Shown here one piece after another: positions 1 through 12,589 of a DNA stretch of 64,000 nucleotides. Under the pieces are notes generated by a model. That model did no database searches. It was not told the origin of the DNA and worked only from the letters and a program-made list of their open reading frames with translations. Positions within the stretch are counted from its first letter, which is position 1, and the number at the start of each line of letters is the position of its first letter. Origin of the DNA: Leucogyrophana mollusca (Eukaryota; Basidiomycota; Agaricomycetes; Boletales); contig MU266365.1 of assembly GCA_021014945.1 (NCBI GenBank), positions 95,176 through 159,175 on the forward strand. Direction: 5' to 3'. Made by a program: the position numbers and the translations under genes.

Positions 1-630
1 AGCGCGTGGCGTGAGCCGGGTGTGCCAGGCGTGTGGTGCATGATGGGCAACCTTGCGCTTTGCAGGTTCCATTCGAAGCATGTCGCCCTACGTGAGTGGC
101 TTGGTTGCACCTCGCCAAATTGTGAACATCCGCTTACTTGGATTTGCGAGTACAGAGATCAAGGCGCACGAGGAGGGACTGTTTGGCAAGCGGTATCGGT
201 GAGTGGCCAAGGAATTTGGGAAGTCATTCCAAATCGAACTGTCATATGTACTTTGTAGCTAGAGGGAACCGAAGTGAGGTAGCAAACTGGACATGAGGCT
301 TGTATTTGTGCTTTCTAAACATTCCAATCAGAGGATCCCCAGTGACTTATACGCAGCATGCGCTTACACAACCATCACATTGTACGCAACGCTCTACATC
401 ATGTTGAGTAGCAAACGCCAAGTAACACTGCAAGATGACGCCGAACATGTATGCAAGACAAGGAATAACACAACAACTTAAAACATCGGATATATGTGAG
501 GCGTACATCTAGTGCTGTATATACGGTACCACTCAGTACCTGAAGGATTATTGGTATAATGTGTTGGTTGAATGTGCAGAGCATTGTAGACAGAGGGTAG
601 GTGTGGGTATCGCACAAGGAGCACATTCAA
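1..630. other. Intergenic, no gene seen
   Basis: The open frames here are short, show no recognisable motif and do not join across plausible splice sites. The right end is the 3' flank of the arginine methyltransferase gene on the minus strand. Confidence 0.6.
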
Positions 631-2229
<1,599 letters not shown>

Positions 2230-2518
2230 TGTGAATGTCGGCGGAGGAGAACAAGATTACAGATATGATAAAATTTTGGGTCTTGTCCTTGGTTTCCCCG
2301 ACGCGCCCAAAAATGAAGATCCTGAAAATAATAATGATCGGAGACAACACGAACAAACAAACGCCGTCGGCTGTGTCAAGAGCGGTGACGCCGGTTCGGC
2401 CACAGCCTCGGCACGCAGCTCCCAATGCAGAGTCCGCAGCTTGGGCCTTGACTCCTGCTCTACATAAGACCACGACCGTCACGAAAGGCAGATGATAGTT
2501 GACAAACCCCCCACAATC
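2230..2518. promoter_or_regulatory. Shared divergent promoter region
   Basis: This 289-bp gap separates the start codons of the arginine methyltransferase (minus) and the BRI3-like gene (plus), so it must carry both 5' UTRs and core promoters. I see no clear TATA box in either direction. The role is inferred from geometry alone. Confidence 0.5.
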
Positions 2519-3086
2519 ATGGTACGCATGAATCTTTTAATTTTTTCTCGCCTTTTTTCATCTGTCTTCTGGTGATATGTATAGCATACCGACAGCCCAC
2601 CAGCATACGAATTTGTTGCCCAGGAGCCCAGCAGCACCACACCTGGTATTTATCATTTACTCAGAATAATCCTCGCCCAACTCACTTGCACGTTATAGCT
2701 GCACCTGCGCCTATACAAGGCGACAAGGCCCCGCTCCAGCCTCAATCCCCTGTTTATGTTCATGGGCGACCTGTGCCATCGATGCACCAGCCAACAGTGT
2801 ACCACTACATGAACCCAAGAACAGGGGACCAGCTAACATCCCTTTTGCCACCTGATCATCCGGAGATGATCTGCTTGCAGCAGGGGGGCCACGTCGAACA
2901 AACGAAATATGGAATACTGGGTGAGTAGTGTACTGCATCGTCGAGCATACGACTTACAGCGTTATTGCGACAGGCATACTTGCAGCGATCGTTTGGTTCC
3001 CCCTTGGGATCGGTCTCTGCCTCCTCGACCGGAGAGTCAGGTGCAAGCGCTGTGGATACACGATTGACGACGGCATGTGTGGCTGA
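2519..3086 (+). CDS. BRI3-like small membrane protein
   Basis: Predicted small endomembrane protein resembling animal brain protein I3. Four exons: 2519-2521, 2585-2645, 2699-2920 and 2974-3086. The first coding exon is only the ATG, followed at once by GTACGC. Joining it to the ATAG acceptor gives MHTDSPPAYEFV, with the PPAY motif seen at the N-terminus of animal BRI3. The middle is rich in Pro, Gln and His. It is followed by PPDHPEMICLQQGGHV, then a single hydrophobic helix (GILAAIVWFPLGIGLCLL) and a zinc-ribbon-like end RVRCKRCGYTIDDGMCG before TGA. The only first-half zinc ligands visible are one Cys and one His, so it is not a canonical LITAF domain. The ATG-only exon needs cDNA support; the rest joins cleanly in frame. 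Confidence 0.78.
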
Positions 3087-3325
3087 GCACTTTGTCACTG
3101 AGCTTCTGAAGTTTTTAGTATCTCGGATATACGATCTACGTATGTTTTATTCTTGCAGATCTTTATGATGTCCTTCGTCGCTTCGCTTATGGACGTTTAC
3201 CAATTCATACCCGTTCCCGGTTATTAATATCAGTGTCAGGTGACTCACGCTGGTTGTTCGGCCAGGTTGTGCAGACTATAGACTCAGTGTTGAAGTCGTC
3301 ATTGGTGGAGAAATCAAATTTGTAA

Positions 3326-4822
3326 TTATTCAGTATTCAACCTTCGCTCCTCATCGTCATCCTCAGCGACCTCCCTCTTACGCTTTTTGTCGTGGACGTC
3401 GCCGTCGTTCACATCCGCCACCGCCCGGAATTCTTCCCCGTTCGCAACATCGATATCTTCATCCACTCCGATTGTTTCCTCCGCAGGCGAGCATCCCGCA
3501 CCACCTTGGTGACTGAGCCCGTCGACGCCGTGGCCTCCTGCCTCGGGCAACCTGAATCCCGCGTAAGCATCGCGCTGCGTATGCATCAGCAAGTGGGCCA
3601 AGGTCGACAACCCCCGCCCGCCGCCACTGTACCCATCCGTAGCTCGCCCCTTGCCTTTGCCCTTATCGACAGCTTTAGCTTTTCCCTTTCCCTTATCAAC
3701 GGCTTTCCCCTTTCCCTTGTCGACGGCTTTCCCTTTCCCCTTCCCGTCGGCTACGTTCTCGCTGCCGTTGGGATCAGGCTCAGCAGTGACGCTATCGACT
3801 CCGGGGTGATTCAAGTGCGGTTGATCTTCCATCAAGCGCGGTCGATCGTCCTCGTCGCCGGCGGCCAAGTGCGGGGCTTCAGTCATGAGCGTAGCACGTC
3901 GAATCTCTTCATACTCCTCCTGCTGCAGCTTCAAGGCAAAGGCATAATCAGGATCCATGCCTGAGAGGTCAAATCCTTGAGCGTCGCCTCGGTCATAGGG
4001 GGAAATGAGATCGCCCCATCCAGCCTTGCGGACTTGTTCTTCTACCGCCTCCCTATCAGCTCTGGCCTTTGCCAGCCGAGCTTCGGCCTTGGCTGCTTCC
4101 TCGTCGTAGATTCGCATGCACTCGACCCGACCTGCATTTATCTCTTCAAGCTCCCGCATGACGGACTTCAACTCCACTGCAGCCTCTTCCCCTGACATCT
4201 GCCGAAAAGTGGTCAAACGCTCAACCGTTCTTTCCTGGCGGACATCTAGCTCCGCCATCAGCTCGTCAGCTTTCGACGGGGCCTGCATAGGCTTCCGGTC
4301 AGCGTCAGCAACTAAAAATCCATGCAGGCACTAACCATCAACATGTCCATCATATCCGAGCGGCTGAAGTCTGTCTCCTCAGCTTCGTCAACGTAATAAT
4401 CCTTTAACGCACGGTGCGACTGTATGTGTGACGTTAATTAATACCAGGGTTAGCAGCAACGTATGAGTTCGCTAACCATCGGCCGCGTCAACCTCATCAT
4501 CACATCTGGGTCGGACGCCGACGACCCCCCTGCCATAGGTGAAACGGCATGACCGGTGTGGCCATCCATTGCATCACCGCGAACCCTCGCCTGCCGTGTA
4601 ATCAAGTGTTAGTTACAACGCCCGGTATGGTCATATCCTCCTACTGACCACTACATCTGCCATCATATCGCTGTTGATAGAAGTGAGGCTGGGGAGACTC
4701 CCGCCATAGTCAGGGAGCCGGCTTGGACCAGCGACAGCGCTCATGTGCGACGAGGAGCCGATGTCAAACGAAGTGCGATCATTCAGTAAATCATTCAGAC
4801 GAGATGAGAGCGAGGTAGTCAT
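3326..4822 (-). CDS. Hypothetical protein with coiled coil, UIM-like motif and KGKGKA repeats
   Basis: Not recognised as a named family. Four exons (4655-4822, 4477-4590, 4336-4419, 3326-4282), with every intron in phase 0, give 440 aa. The N-terminus MTTSLSSRLNDLLND is polar, followed by DYYVDEAEETDFSRSDMM. A charged helical stretch starting AELDVRQERTVERLTTF is probably a coiled coil. DPDYAFALKLQQEEYEE resembles a ubiquitin-interacting or similar short helix found in fungal ubiquitin-pathway proteins. It is followed by four tandem K-G-K-G-K-A-type blocks separated by VD, forming a basic low-complexity tract, and by a basic, nuclear-signal-like KKRKR near the acidic C-terminus. Nuclear location is inferred. 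The gene is convergent with the BRI3-like gene. No enzymatic motif is visible. Confidence 0.75.
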
Positions 4823-5932
4823 TTGTAGTAGGGGCGTTGACCGCTCTCGTCAGTCTGTTCTCGTCTCAATATTTAAAGGTGCTCAGGGTCAACGGTGACC
4901 TTTTTCTGAAATTCCGCGTTCCCTCCTCGTGTCCAGTGGTCCATCGTTCAGAAGGCGGAAGAGTAATCAGCCCCTAGGCTGTTACCTAAAATCCCCGTTG
5001 ATCAGTTCTGAGTGACTCGGAGAGACAAACGTGGTCAGGAAAAAGATCGCCATGTGGCAGCCCTGCGAGATAAGAAGCTCTATTTTTACGTCGATTTTGG
5101 CAATTTTGGAGAGATAATCGATCTTGCAAGTTGGCTGTGAACTTGATCCATTGAAACGTCAAACCAGAACGCCGACCTTTATACCGGCATCATATCCTCC
5201 ACACGTCAATTGTTGGCCCAAATCAGCACGAGCCTTAGCCTGAGGTCACCCGTTGTCGCGAAGTCGATCGACACGGATGAAGTCGATGCAAGGTGCAGGG
5301 GCTCACTTCGAGTCGCTGAGGGAATCTTGTGGACTCTTCCGGGTCTTGGTTTGTACAACAGTGGGGTCGTGACAAAGACTCTAGGTAACCTTCGCAATCC
5401 AGCAATCATGGCCCCCCGAGGGATGGGCAACAGTTCCCTGGCCTAACATACTTACCTGAACAGGAAAAAAATAAATATCCACTGGACTGGCGACCCTGGA
5501 TATCGGCCGTCCCTTGACTATGGATTCTACTGCATTCGAACCATGGCCTTGATGAAAACAGGACTCACAGAAAGTTACATTCTGGCGGTATCATGATTAT
5601 CATAAGCTAACGTACCAGGCCACACGTAACTCGGCCGCCTGCACCAAGAGTTAGAACCACCACTCAGACGTGGACCGATATTTTCTAAATCTGGCTTTTT
5701 TTGTGTCTGAGAACTACCACATCAGGCTGCAGGCAGCCTATAGGGGGCTAACAAAAAACGAGGATACCGCGCCAGGCAGAAAGCCGCCTACGTGCATATG
5801 CCATCTCATCTAGGTAATGGGATGTCCATAAGGGGAGGTGTGCATGCGTGCGGCGGAATGATTGTCAGGATGCATTTATTTAGATTGGGACAGTGAAGAT
5901 CCCGCATACAGTACCGCGCTCATTTCCTATTA
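4823..5932. other. Intergenic, no gene seen
   Basis: Left of the inverted-repeat element. It holds the 5' flank of the KGKGKA protein and many short frames without motif, codon pattern or joinable exons. Confidence 0.5.
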
Positions 5933-6006
5933 TAGCAGTTTGCAAAACGGTAGACGTTCCATTTTCCAAAACAACGGCTCCACCTTCCCAGAAAGTAAGT
6001 GCGCCA
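5933..6006 (+). repeat. Left terminal inverted repeat of the 580-bp element
   Basis: Pairs with 6445-6512 on the other strand. Shared blocks include GCAAAACG, the run around ACAACGGCTCCACC, and GAAAGT near the inner edge. Confidence 0.75.
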
Positions 6007-6444
6007 GCTCGGTACCCCACCAACCACCCTGCCGACCCTCAGACTATACCATTGACGGTGAAAAGGCCACTCGGATCATGCTTGGACATCTTGACAACGG
6101 TCCCTAGCCGTCTTTCTGCTGCGTCAGATCCTATAAAGAATTCTTGAAGCAAAGCAAGTGAGGAGAACTAGGAAGACAGCCTGTGTTTGCGATGACGAGA
6201 TCGAAAATTCCAGCCTAATGCCAGGTGTAGATGTGGACGAAAACTGAACCATATTGCTTTGACACCCATACCCATCATATACACGCAAAAAAGGACCGTG
6301 TACATTGCCGTGACGCACAGCACTTATATTGCATCTCTATTTGTATCTAAACGATGTACCCACATTCACAATCAGCGGTGCGAGGAGCGAGCTAATGTAG
6401 ATTGGCCGAAGTTCAAGCTCAAGTCCACCTGGTATGTGGGTCTG

Positions 6445-6512
6445 GTGCACTTTCCATGGTGGAGCCGTTGTTTGGGAAAATGGCGAAACGTATATCGTTT
6501 TGCAAGCTGCTG
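6445..6512 (-). repeat. Right terminal inverted repeat of the 580-bp element
   Basis: On the minus strand it repeats the left end: CAGCAGCTTGCAAAACG at the outer edge, then CCCAAACAACGGCTCCACC and GGAAAGTGCACC at the inner edge. It ends next to a TA dinucleotide. Confidence 0.75.
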
Positions 6513-6897
6513 TAACGCTTGCCTCATAGCACGGGCTGGTCACCAGTCTACACAGAACAGCGCACCCATATGATCACAATATGACCCACGTGGCACATGA
6601 ATAACTGGCAGCGTGGGCGATGGCCACTCAACCGAACGTACATAAGCACGAACTGGACTCCCGTAGGCAGACCAAAGATTCGAAGGAAGACACTCGTTCC
6701 TTCTCAACAATGGGAGCCCCAGGTACGCTGATAGTCAACTGGTGGAGCCGCTCAACGAGGAGCGACGTCGCATCATCTCTCGGGCTGGAGTCGGAACCAA
6801 CCCGAAATTGAAGCACTATGCAGTTATACACGTAAGGATTCTGATCTCTACTAGTACCTCCAAGGCTACATACTCTATCCAGCTGGGCGACCGAGCT
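6513..6897. other. Intergenic, no gene seen
   Basis: 385 bp between the element and the 3' end of the 110-aa membrane protein gene. No coding signal is visible. Confidence 0.5.
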
Positions 6898-7346
6898 TCA
6901 GACCAACAAATCTCCAGCTTCTTCGGCTTTATTCGCATCTTTCTGGTCGCCCTGCACATCCACCTTCACAAGCCCTTCGGTCTTCACAGCCTCAGAGGCA
7001 TCCCCGTTCTTCGCTGCGACAGCTTTGCGGTACACCGTCCTGGTGCGCAAGAGGCTGACCGTGGCCATGATGACCGTGAACGCCGCGGCGTAGAATGCGT
7101 AAGGCTTAATGGCAGTCTCGCGCAAGCCAATATATAGCAGAACTACTGCAAAACTGAAGTTGGCAGCCATTACAAACGAGTCCTGAGGGTCACTTGGTCG
7201 ATTCGACGGAAGGCGGAGATGGCTACTGACCATAAGTTGGACGCTGTACGGAACCTGGATCCGCAACGGTAAGCGTGCCGGTACTGCACAACAAGGTGAA
7301 GAGATCCTTACAAGTGGAGAATTGTGACGACAGTGGGGTTCGACAT
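6898..7346 (-). CDS. Small membrane protein, relative of the 7776-8688 gene
   Basis: Not a named family. The model has three exons: 7312-7346, a 13-nt microexon 7231-7243, and 6898-7182, summing to 110 aa. It begins MSNPTVVTILHF and continues through FVMAANFSFAVVLLYIGL and KPYAFYAAAFTVIMATVSLL, two likely membrane helices. A polar tail rich in Lys, Glu and Ala ends in EEAGDLLV. The neighbour upstream on the same strand shares the early T-L/I-x-x-HF motif, the Y-x-G-(6)-IKPYA segment and a charged tail ending E-G-E-L-L-V, so the two look like a tandem duplication. The microexon was chosen because it is the reading that keeps frame with normal-sized introns (68 and 48 nt); the more obvious acceptor would give a 28-nt intron. 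Confidence 0.6.
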
Positions 7347-7775
7347 GTTGTGGGCTCCTCGGCTGAGATGAGTACTTGAGAATTGCACTTGAGTGTTTCA
7401 ACTTGTAACCGTATGTTCCTAGCCCGCACGAGGTCCCCTCATACAGCATGTACAGCTCTCCCTCCAAATTCCGACATGACAACTCCCTTGTCTGATTGTG
7501 CCTCTCGGCGAATGATTGTGCCGAGCGACAGCTGCGCACGGATCTATTTGCGACTTAGAACACCGCGGGCTGGGGAACCGGACTCTGGATCTGGTGGAAA
7601 CCTAGATAGAGCGCGCGTCAAACGCAGACAGTGCTACCAGGTATGTGAGCTGCAACATTTCTAGTGATCGTAAGGACAGGTAGGGAGGTGGTATTGAAGT
7701 AGTATTAACTGATGCTGACCCTCATCACGCTAGCCAACTTGATCCAGAAGAGTAATGAAGAGTATCTCTGGTTAT
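7347..7775. other. Intergenic between tandem membrane protein genes
   Basis: 429 bp between the two related minus-strand genes. It should carry the promoter of the downstream copy. No further exon could be joined. Confidence 0.5.
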
Positions 7776-8688
7776 TTACACCAGGAGCTCGCCTTCTTCC
7801 TTTCCTTCCTTCTCCATTCCTAGATTGTGGTTAGATTCAGGTTTGACTCCCTTCTCGAGCCCATCGAGGGTCGCCTCTTCAGCACCTCCATCCTCAGGCA
7901 GGCTTATTTCCTGAGGATAGCGGCGCACGGCTGCATAGATGAACTGGAAGCCCCCCACGACGGCCATAAAACAGGCGGCACCGAGGAAGGTCGGCAGCAG
8001 GATACCATTTCGACTCAATGCCGTTCTGCCTAAGGTTATCCCGTTATAAATGCTGGCCAAGCCGATTAACCCTTCAAGTTGAAGGTTAGGTGGGAGGTAT
8101 GCATGTTGTGAATCAGTGATTGCATTTTATGCAATGAAGTGAAGGTCGTACCACGGCTGGAAAGAACGCAGGTTAAGGCTGGATGGAAACGTGGTCCGTC
8201 GTGAATGCACTTACAACACTCGTATCCAACGACTGGGCGACTTTCCCGCTGCGGTACGAGCCTTCTGCAGGTCTGCCCATTCTTCCAGGTTCTCGCCCGC
8301 GCTGTCGGGTGCGATAAGCTTGAAGATGTGCCACCAGGCACTGACAACGAATGCGACAACGAGGATGTATGCTTTAGCGACGAGGATATATAGCCCCGCG
8401 ATGTAGGCGTAGGGCTTAATTTCAGGGTACTGTATGCCGAGGTAGAACAGTACAATCGAGACGCTTGGAAATGAGAGAACGGGTCAGCACAGCAAGCAAG
8501 TGGGGCGACAAGGGTGCCAGCGGCGAGCATAAGTACCAGAGGTGGTTTATTCCGGTCGATCTTCATGATATAGTGAGCAGGTGATAGCACAACACCTGGC
8601 AGAGAAATACTTACAGCATAATAAAATGTGTGAATAAGGTGCTGGCCATGGATTTGGTCTTGGGGGATAGAGAAATCTGAAACGGCAT
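7776..8688 (-). CDS. Three-helix membrane protein, relative of the 6898-7346 gene
   Basis: Unnamed family. Three exons (8615-8688, 8215-8463, 7776-8052) sum to 600 nt, 199 aa. The start MPFQISLSPKTKSMASTLF was chosen as the first ATG; the second Met (MASTLFTHFIML) is also possible. Helix 1 is about SIVLFYLGI. Helix 2 is in KPYAYIAGLYILVAKAYILV, continuing to a WW pair. A soluble loop follows, then helix 3 (LPTFLGAACFMAVVGGF). The tail is acidic and ends GELLV. What look like two separate open frames are one gene: the donor GTAAGT after RWIRV at 8214 joins to CATTTATAAC at 8052 in the correct phase. The first intron (about 150 nt) is longer than usual and could hide a small exon. Confidence 0.6.
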
Positions 8689-9773
8689 GGTGGTCGATGA
8701 TAGAAAGAAAGACGCCTAACGGTAACACACTGGTGTTTGCCCTGGGGCAGTGCGGAACCCCTGCAAAGGGCGCGCCGCCGCGCTTATGGTGGTGCAAGGT
8801 ACGATCTTGATGATGCGGCTGTCTAATAATATTTGTGTGAACTGGAGATAAACCTGATCAGTCCCGCTCACCAGAAGCCGGCAACTACGTTCACGCAGCG
8901 CCGACGGTGGGATGGGAGGTTCGGGCCGGGCGCTGCTCATAGAGGGGCGTTAGGCATGGACCTCGGGTCCATTCGCAGGGCCATATAGGTCATTGTTGAG
9001 CGTTCATGTACACATCCTCACATACCGTGCTATAGGATCTCGGTGCTGCACGTCTGTTTCCCCCCTCGGCCTGCTCCAACGGTTATTCTGAGAATTAAGT
9101 ACAGTACTTGCAGATTTGCCGCGCGGCGGGGGAGGGTGTGAGGAGTGCGGGAGAGGCCATGAATGGATGCCGACTATCCGTGGCCGAGTTTCCGTTTCCA
9201 GCACTTCCCTTGAACAGCGTACTTTGTACGTCTGAGGTCGAACGAAATTCCCCGTGTGTTTCGAATGTATATCCGTGTTTATAACGCCACGGGAGTCCCA
9301 GTGAGGTCGTCCTTGGAGAAGAACGGTTTGTACCCCAATTGCATAAAGTTAACTCCAAAATTACGTCGAACCTCCGAGCACTTGCGTGACCAAATTAGTA
9401 GAGAAAGGCCACACCATTTTGGCCAAACGTCCAGCTTACTGCACAGGCTCTTACAGGCGTCAGACCAAATATCACCACCCCACCTCACCCCGACCCACAA
9501 ACGATCCGCCTGTATAAAAAGCAAAACACAGGAATATCGTCACGGCAATATCGTACAACGCAACTTCGAGTCCAACACGTCCATGTCGTATCGTATACCT
9601 ACTCACACACGCCCCAACGCACCAGGGTCCGCGCTCCAAGCGTGAGCTAGCCCTCCGCAAACGCAAAGCCCGTGTAGGAGCCCAGGTCGCGAAGCTATCG
9701 TAGCGTCCTTTCGCCACAGGGCGATCATGCACCCCCCAAGTCCTATACCCGCCACCAGCCCTAACAAAATGCT
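8689..9773. other. Intergenic, no gene seen
   Basis: Contains the 5' flank of the three-helix membrane protein gene and the 3' flank of the DUF6534 gene. Short open frames have no motif and no joinable exons. Confidence 0.5.
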
Positions 9774-11824
9774 TCATGGCTCAACACTGAGGACAAGCGA
9801 GGCTGGGTTGCTATCAGTGCCAAGAACCGAGCACACGTCGGTGCGGGTACACGGCAGCGACTGCGAGGTGGCCCGGCTCCCCGGAACCGATATCGTCGCG
9901 AAAGTAAATTCGGGACACACGAACTAATTGCATAACATCACATCACATCAGCTCCGAGTTGAAAAAGCGGAGGAAAAGACAGTGGGGAGGGACGCACATT
10001 ATCGACTTCGACGAGCTCCCTGAGGAGGATACGGGAGTTCAGCCTGGCTCGTGCGTCCATGAGCACAATAACGAGAGCAGTATAAAACTGGGGACGTGGG
10101 GACGTACACGCTGAGGAATGAGTTCAGGTAGCCTATATATGCATGTCAGAGATGTATGCGTGAGCGTTGCAAAAGTGGAGAGGAGGAGACGCATACAATG
10201 GCTCATGAGGATGTATGGCACGAGAAAGGCGCCGTTGTGTGGGCAGACAAGAAACTAATCACATAGCACTGTCAGGCGCTTCACAATGCAGGATGGGAAG
10301 AGACGAATAGACTTGCGAGTATGAGGAAGACAGTCACGTCCAAACTGTGGTAAATCAGACGAGATAGCAGCTACCAGCCAGTACAACCCACCTCGTGATC
10401 AAACCAACATTCACGACAAGAACGGTCAATTTCGTGATAAGCCCGCCAAGCCTGCGTGCATCAGCATATATATACATGCAACCACCCGGGGAACTACGCA
10501 CCTCCCAATCCCCGTCCGTGACTTGTGAAACAGGTAGACCTGCGACGCAGCGATGAGGATGTCGCAGGCAATCGAGGAGAAGTAGAATAGCGATGCTGGA
10601 AGCTGGATCCCTTGCATCAGATGGCACGGTAACTTGGAGAAAGCCCAGTTAGTGGACACGTACGTTGCTAACACGCGTGTGGTCCCACGATGGATCTTTG
10701 ATCCTACACGGAATCAGCAAGAGTCGTCGAGTCAGACAGGCACGCATATATGCTCACGTTTTCGCGATCATACCTCCGAGGCGCACGACCGTCAATGTGA
10801 CGAACACACAAGACAATACATCAATCTTACCTCCACCGCACGCTAAACAGCGACGTCAGTAGATATATGCGCACCGAGAAACCAGTAGCTTACCAAGGCC
10901 CACGAACGCGAGAACGACCTTGGTCGTGTATAAGCGAGTGTATAGGTGATTGGTATGAGCAAGTGGACCTACGATGGGTATGGTGAGATGCATATTGTTG
11001 AAACTAACTGTGTTAGACGAAGTTAGAAACGGACGGTGCGGGTCAAAATGTGACGTACGTCGCCATATTCGGAGCGCGTAGGTGCTGTGATGGATTGCAT
11101 AAGTTGGTTATATGAAAGAGGGAACGAGAGAGACGACTACAGTTGTACAAGAAAGGCGACGATAGACTGGACTGAAGTCAGATGTCAATTGACATGGCAT
11201 TCAATGAACAAATACACACCGAAACTGCCATGGCAGCCTTTGAGTTAGTACAATTAGCAAATCTGATTTATTTCTCCGGGAAGAGCGGAAAACGTATTAC
11301 CTCGAACGTCCTACAAATAGGGATGTCAAACGAATGAATTGGAACATACGTGTAGTGAGAGCCTGCCTGGATATATGCGACATGACTATATAGTCACCTT
11401 TCCATACAATCGAGTAGTGGTATACGGACGCGACGACGAGGATTAGCTGGGCTGTATCTAATAGCCTTTAATTCCCCCACGTGAGCAAAGGTTTGGAAAA
11501 GGCAGAAACAGCCGTAGTATACCATAGGAAAGCCACCTGACATGCAACAAGGTCAGAGAAGGAAAGAAGGGGAAAGATGTACGGACGAGTGTTTTCATGG
11601 ACACGCTGTCGTTTGTGTACGTGCGATAGTAATACCATGTCTGGGCGAGTGTGAAGCCGTAGAAGCTAGAAAGAAAGTTAGTAGCGTGTTATCTGAGAAT
11701 GAAATCATGGATGCGAACACGCTGGAGATAATTACGCCTGCAAGGTTAGGTTTTAGCGCGTACTTGGTCACCAAGACTGGACATTACCAATGAAATGAGA
11801 TGCGAGGAGGGAAGTGGTGACCAT
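9774..11824 (-). CDS. DUF6534-domain seven-helix membrane protein
   Basis: Member of a large family of integral membrane proteins expanded in mushroom-forming fungi, with unknown molecular function. ATG at 11824 gives MVTTSLLASHFIGVIISS, then FYGFTLAQTWYYYRTYTND and FLWLLDTAQLILVVASVYHY, the classic first half. Later exons give YALRIWRLSFNNMHLTIPIV. The DUF6534 core is SIACDILIAASQVYL, FHKSRTGIG and KLTVLVVNVGLIT. After it come DVTVFLILASLFV, PYILMSH, YLNSFLS and ARLNSRILLREL. About a dozen short introns interrupt it. The exons around 11130-11345 (between the third helix and YALRIW) are uncertain because several acceptor choices keep frame. The C-terminal end was chosen as the frame giving TRTDVCSVLGTD...SVEP. 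A receptor-like role is speculation. Confidence 0.8.
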
Positions 11825-12589
11825 TGTAGAAAACTCAAACGAGGGTGAGGAAGGAAGGAGAGCGGGTGGGGCAGAGAGGGCTCATGAGGGCCTCGGGAAG
11901 AGCAGCATTTTACATGTCCACGCTGGACGGAGAGCTTCGATGGGGGATAATGAAAGGACGAAAGAGGAGATATATTGGGGTAACGGCAGCTCTAGAATCT
12001 ACAGCAATCCTCTTCCATGGCAGAAAACCGAAGCGCCATAACCAGATCCGTGCACCCGAGAGTCAAAACAGAACGCACGCTGTGTCACTGTCACAGCAAC
12101 CTGCGTTCCTGTCCCTGTCGATATTGACTGTTTTCGAAAAGGCCAAGTGCATAACAAACTGGCTAGCTTCAAACGCCGTAGACGATACCGTGTTCGCACT
12201 CTGGAGAAGCGATGAGGGACGGCTCCAGCTACTTCCATGCATTTCTGTTACGATGGACCGTAAACTGCTAGTCTAGAGTCAGCATTGCCCACCTATGTCG
12301 CCATCTCGTTCTACAGCTGCAAGAGGTATGGTCCATTCGCATAAAGTCAGCACTGACGTTAGGGACAAGTTAGAGTAGGTTAGAGTCGGCGACTCGATGA
12401 GTAAAGTTGAAGTTGAAGGTCAAATGCGAAAGGCTCCGAATCAAAATTCAGAGCCCAGAGCCGGCAAGGCAGCCATACCGTAGAGTTTCTGAACCTTCGA
12501 CCAGCGTCACTGCAAGTTCTTCTCTCCACTTTCATATTGTTGCTTATCTAGCGACGTAACACGTCTGTTCCAAGCTTCACGCAAGCAAC
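11825..12589. other. Divergent intergenic region
   Basis: Separates the DUF6534 gene (minus) from the Kin1-like kinase (plus), so it should carry both promoters. Open frames here are shadows without motifs. Confidence 0.5.

Larger units (their letters stand above)
5933..6512. mobile_element. MITE-like element with long terminal inverted repeats (580 bp)
   Basis: The left end (5933-6006) reads TAGCAGTTTGCAAAACGG and runs about 70 nt. Its reverse complement, with substitutions and small indels, occupies 6512-6445 (CAGCAGCTTGCAAAACGA on the minus strand). Both ends are flanked directly by TA (5931-5932 and 6513-6514), as expected for a TA target-site duplication. The interior has no transposase-like open frame. 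An inner block at 6321-6363 recurs, inverted, in the shorter copy at 52162-52313, together with the terminal sequence. This supports a mobile non-autonomous family, Tc1/mariner-like by the TA flanks. That class assignment is inference; no autonomous partner is in the window. Confidence 0.7.

Noticed and set aside
5935..6012. Exon-like frame V-C-K-T-V-D-V-P-F-S with a GTAAGT donor, similar in all three repeat ends
   Set aside because: The similarity is explained by the element's terminal repeats; frames do not extend to a recognisable protein and copies carry stops or shifts.
8066..8797. Single 243-aa minus-strand open frame
   Set aside because: It crosses splice sites in the wrong frame; the three-exon model gives membrane helices shared with the neighbour and sums to a multiple of three.
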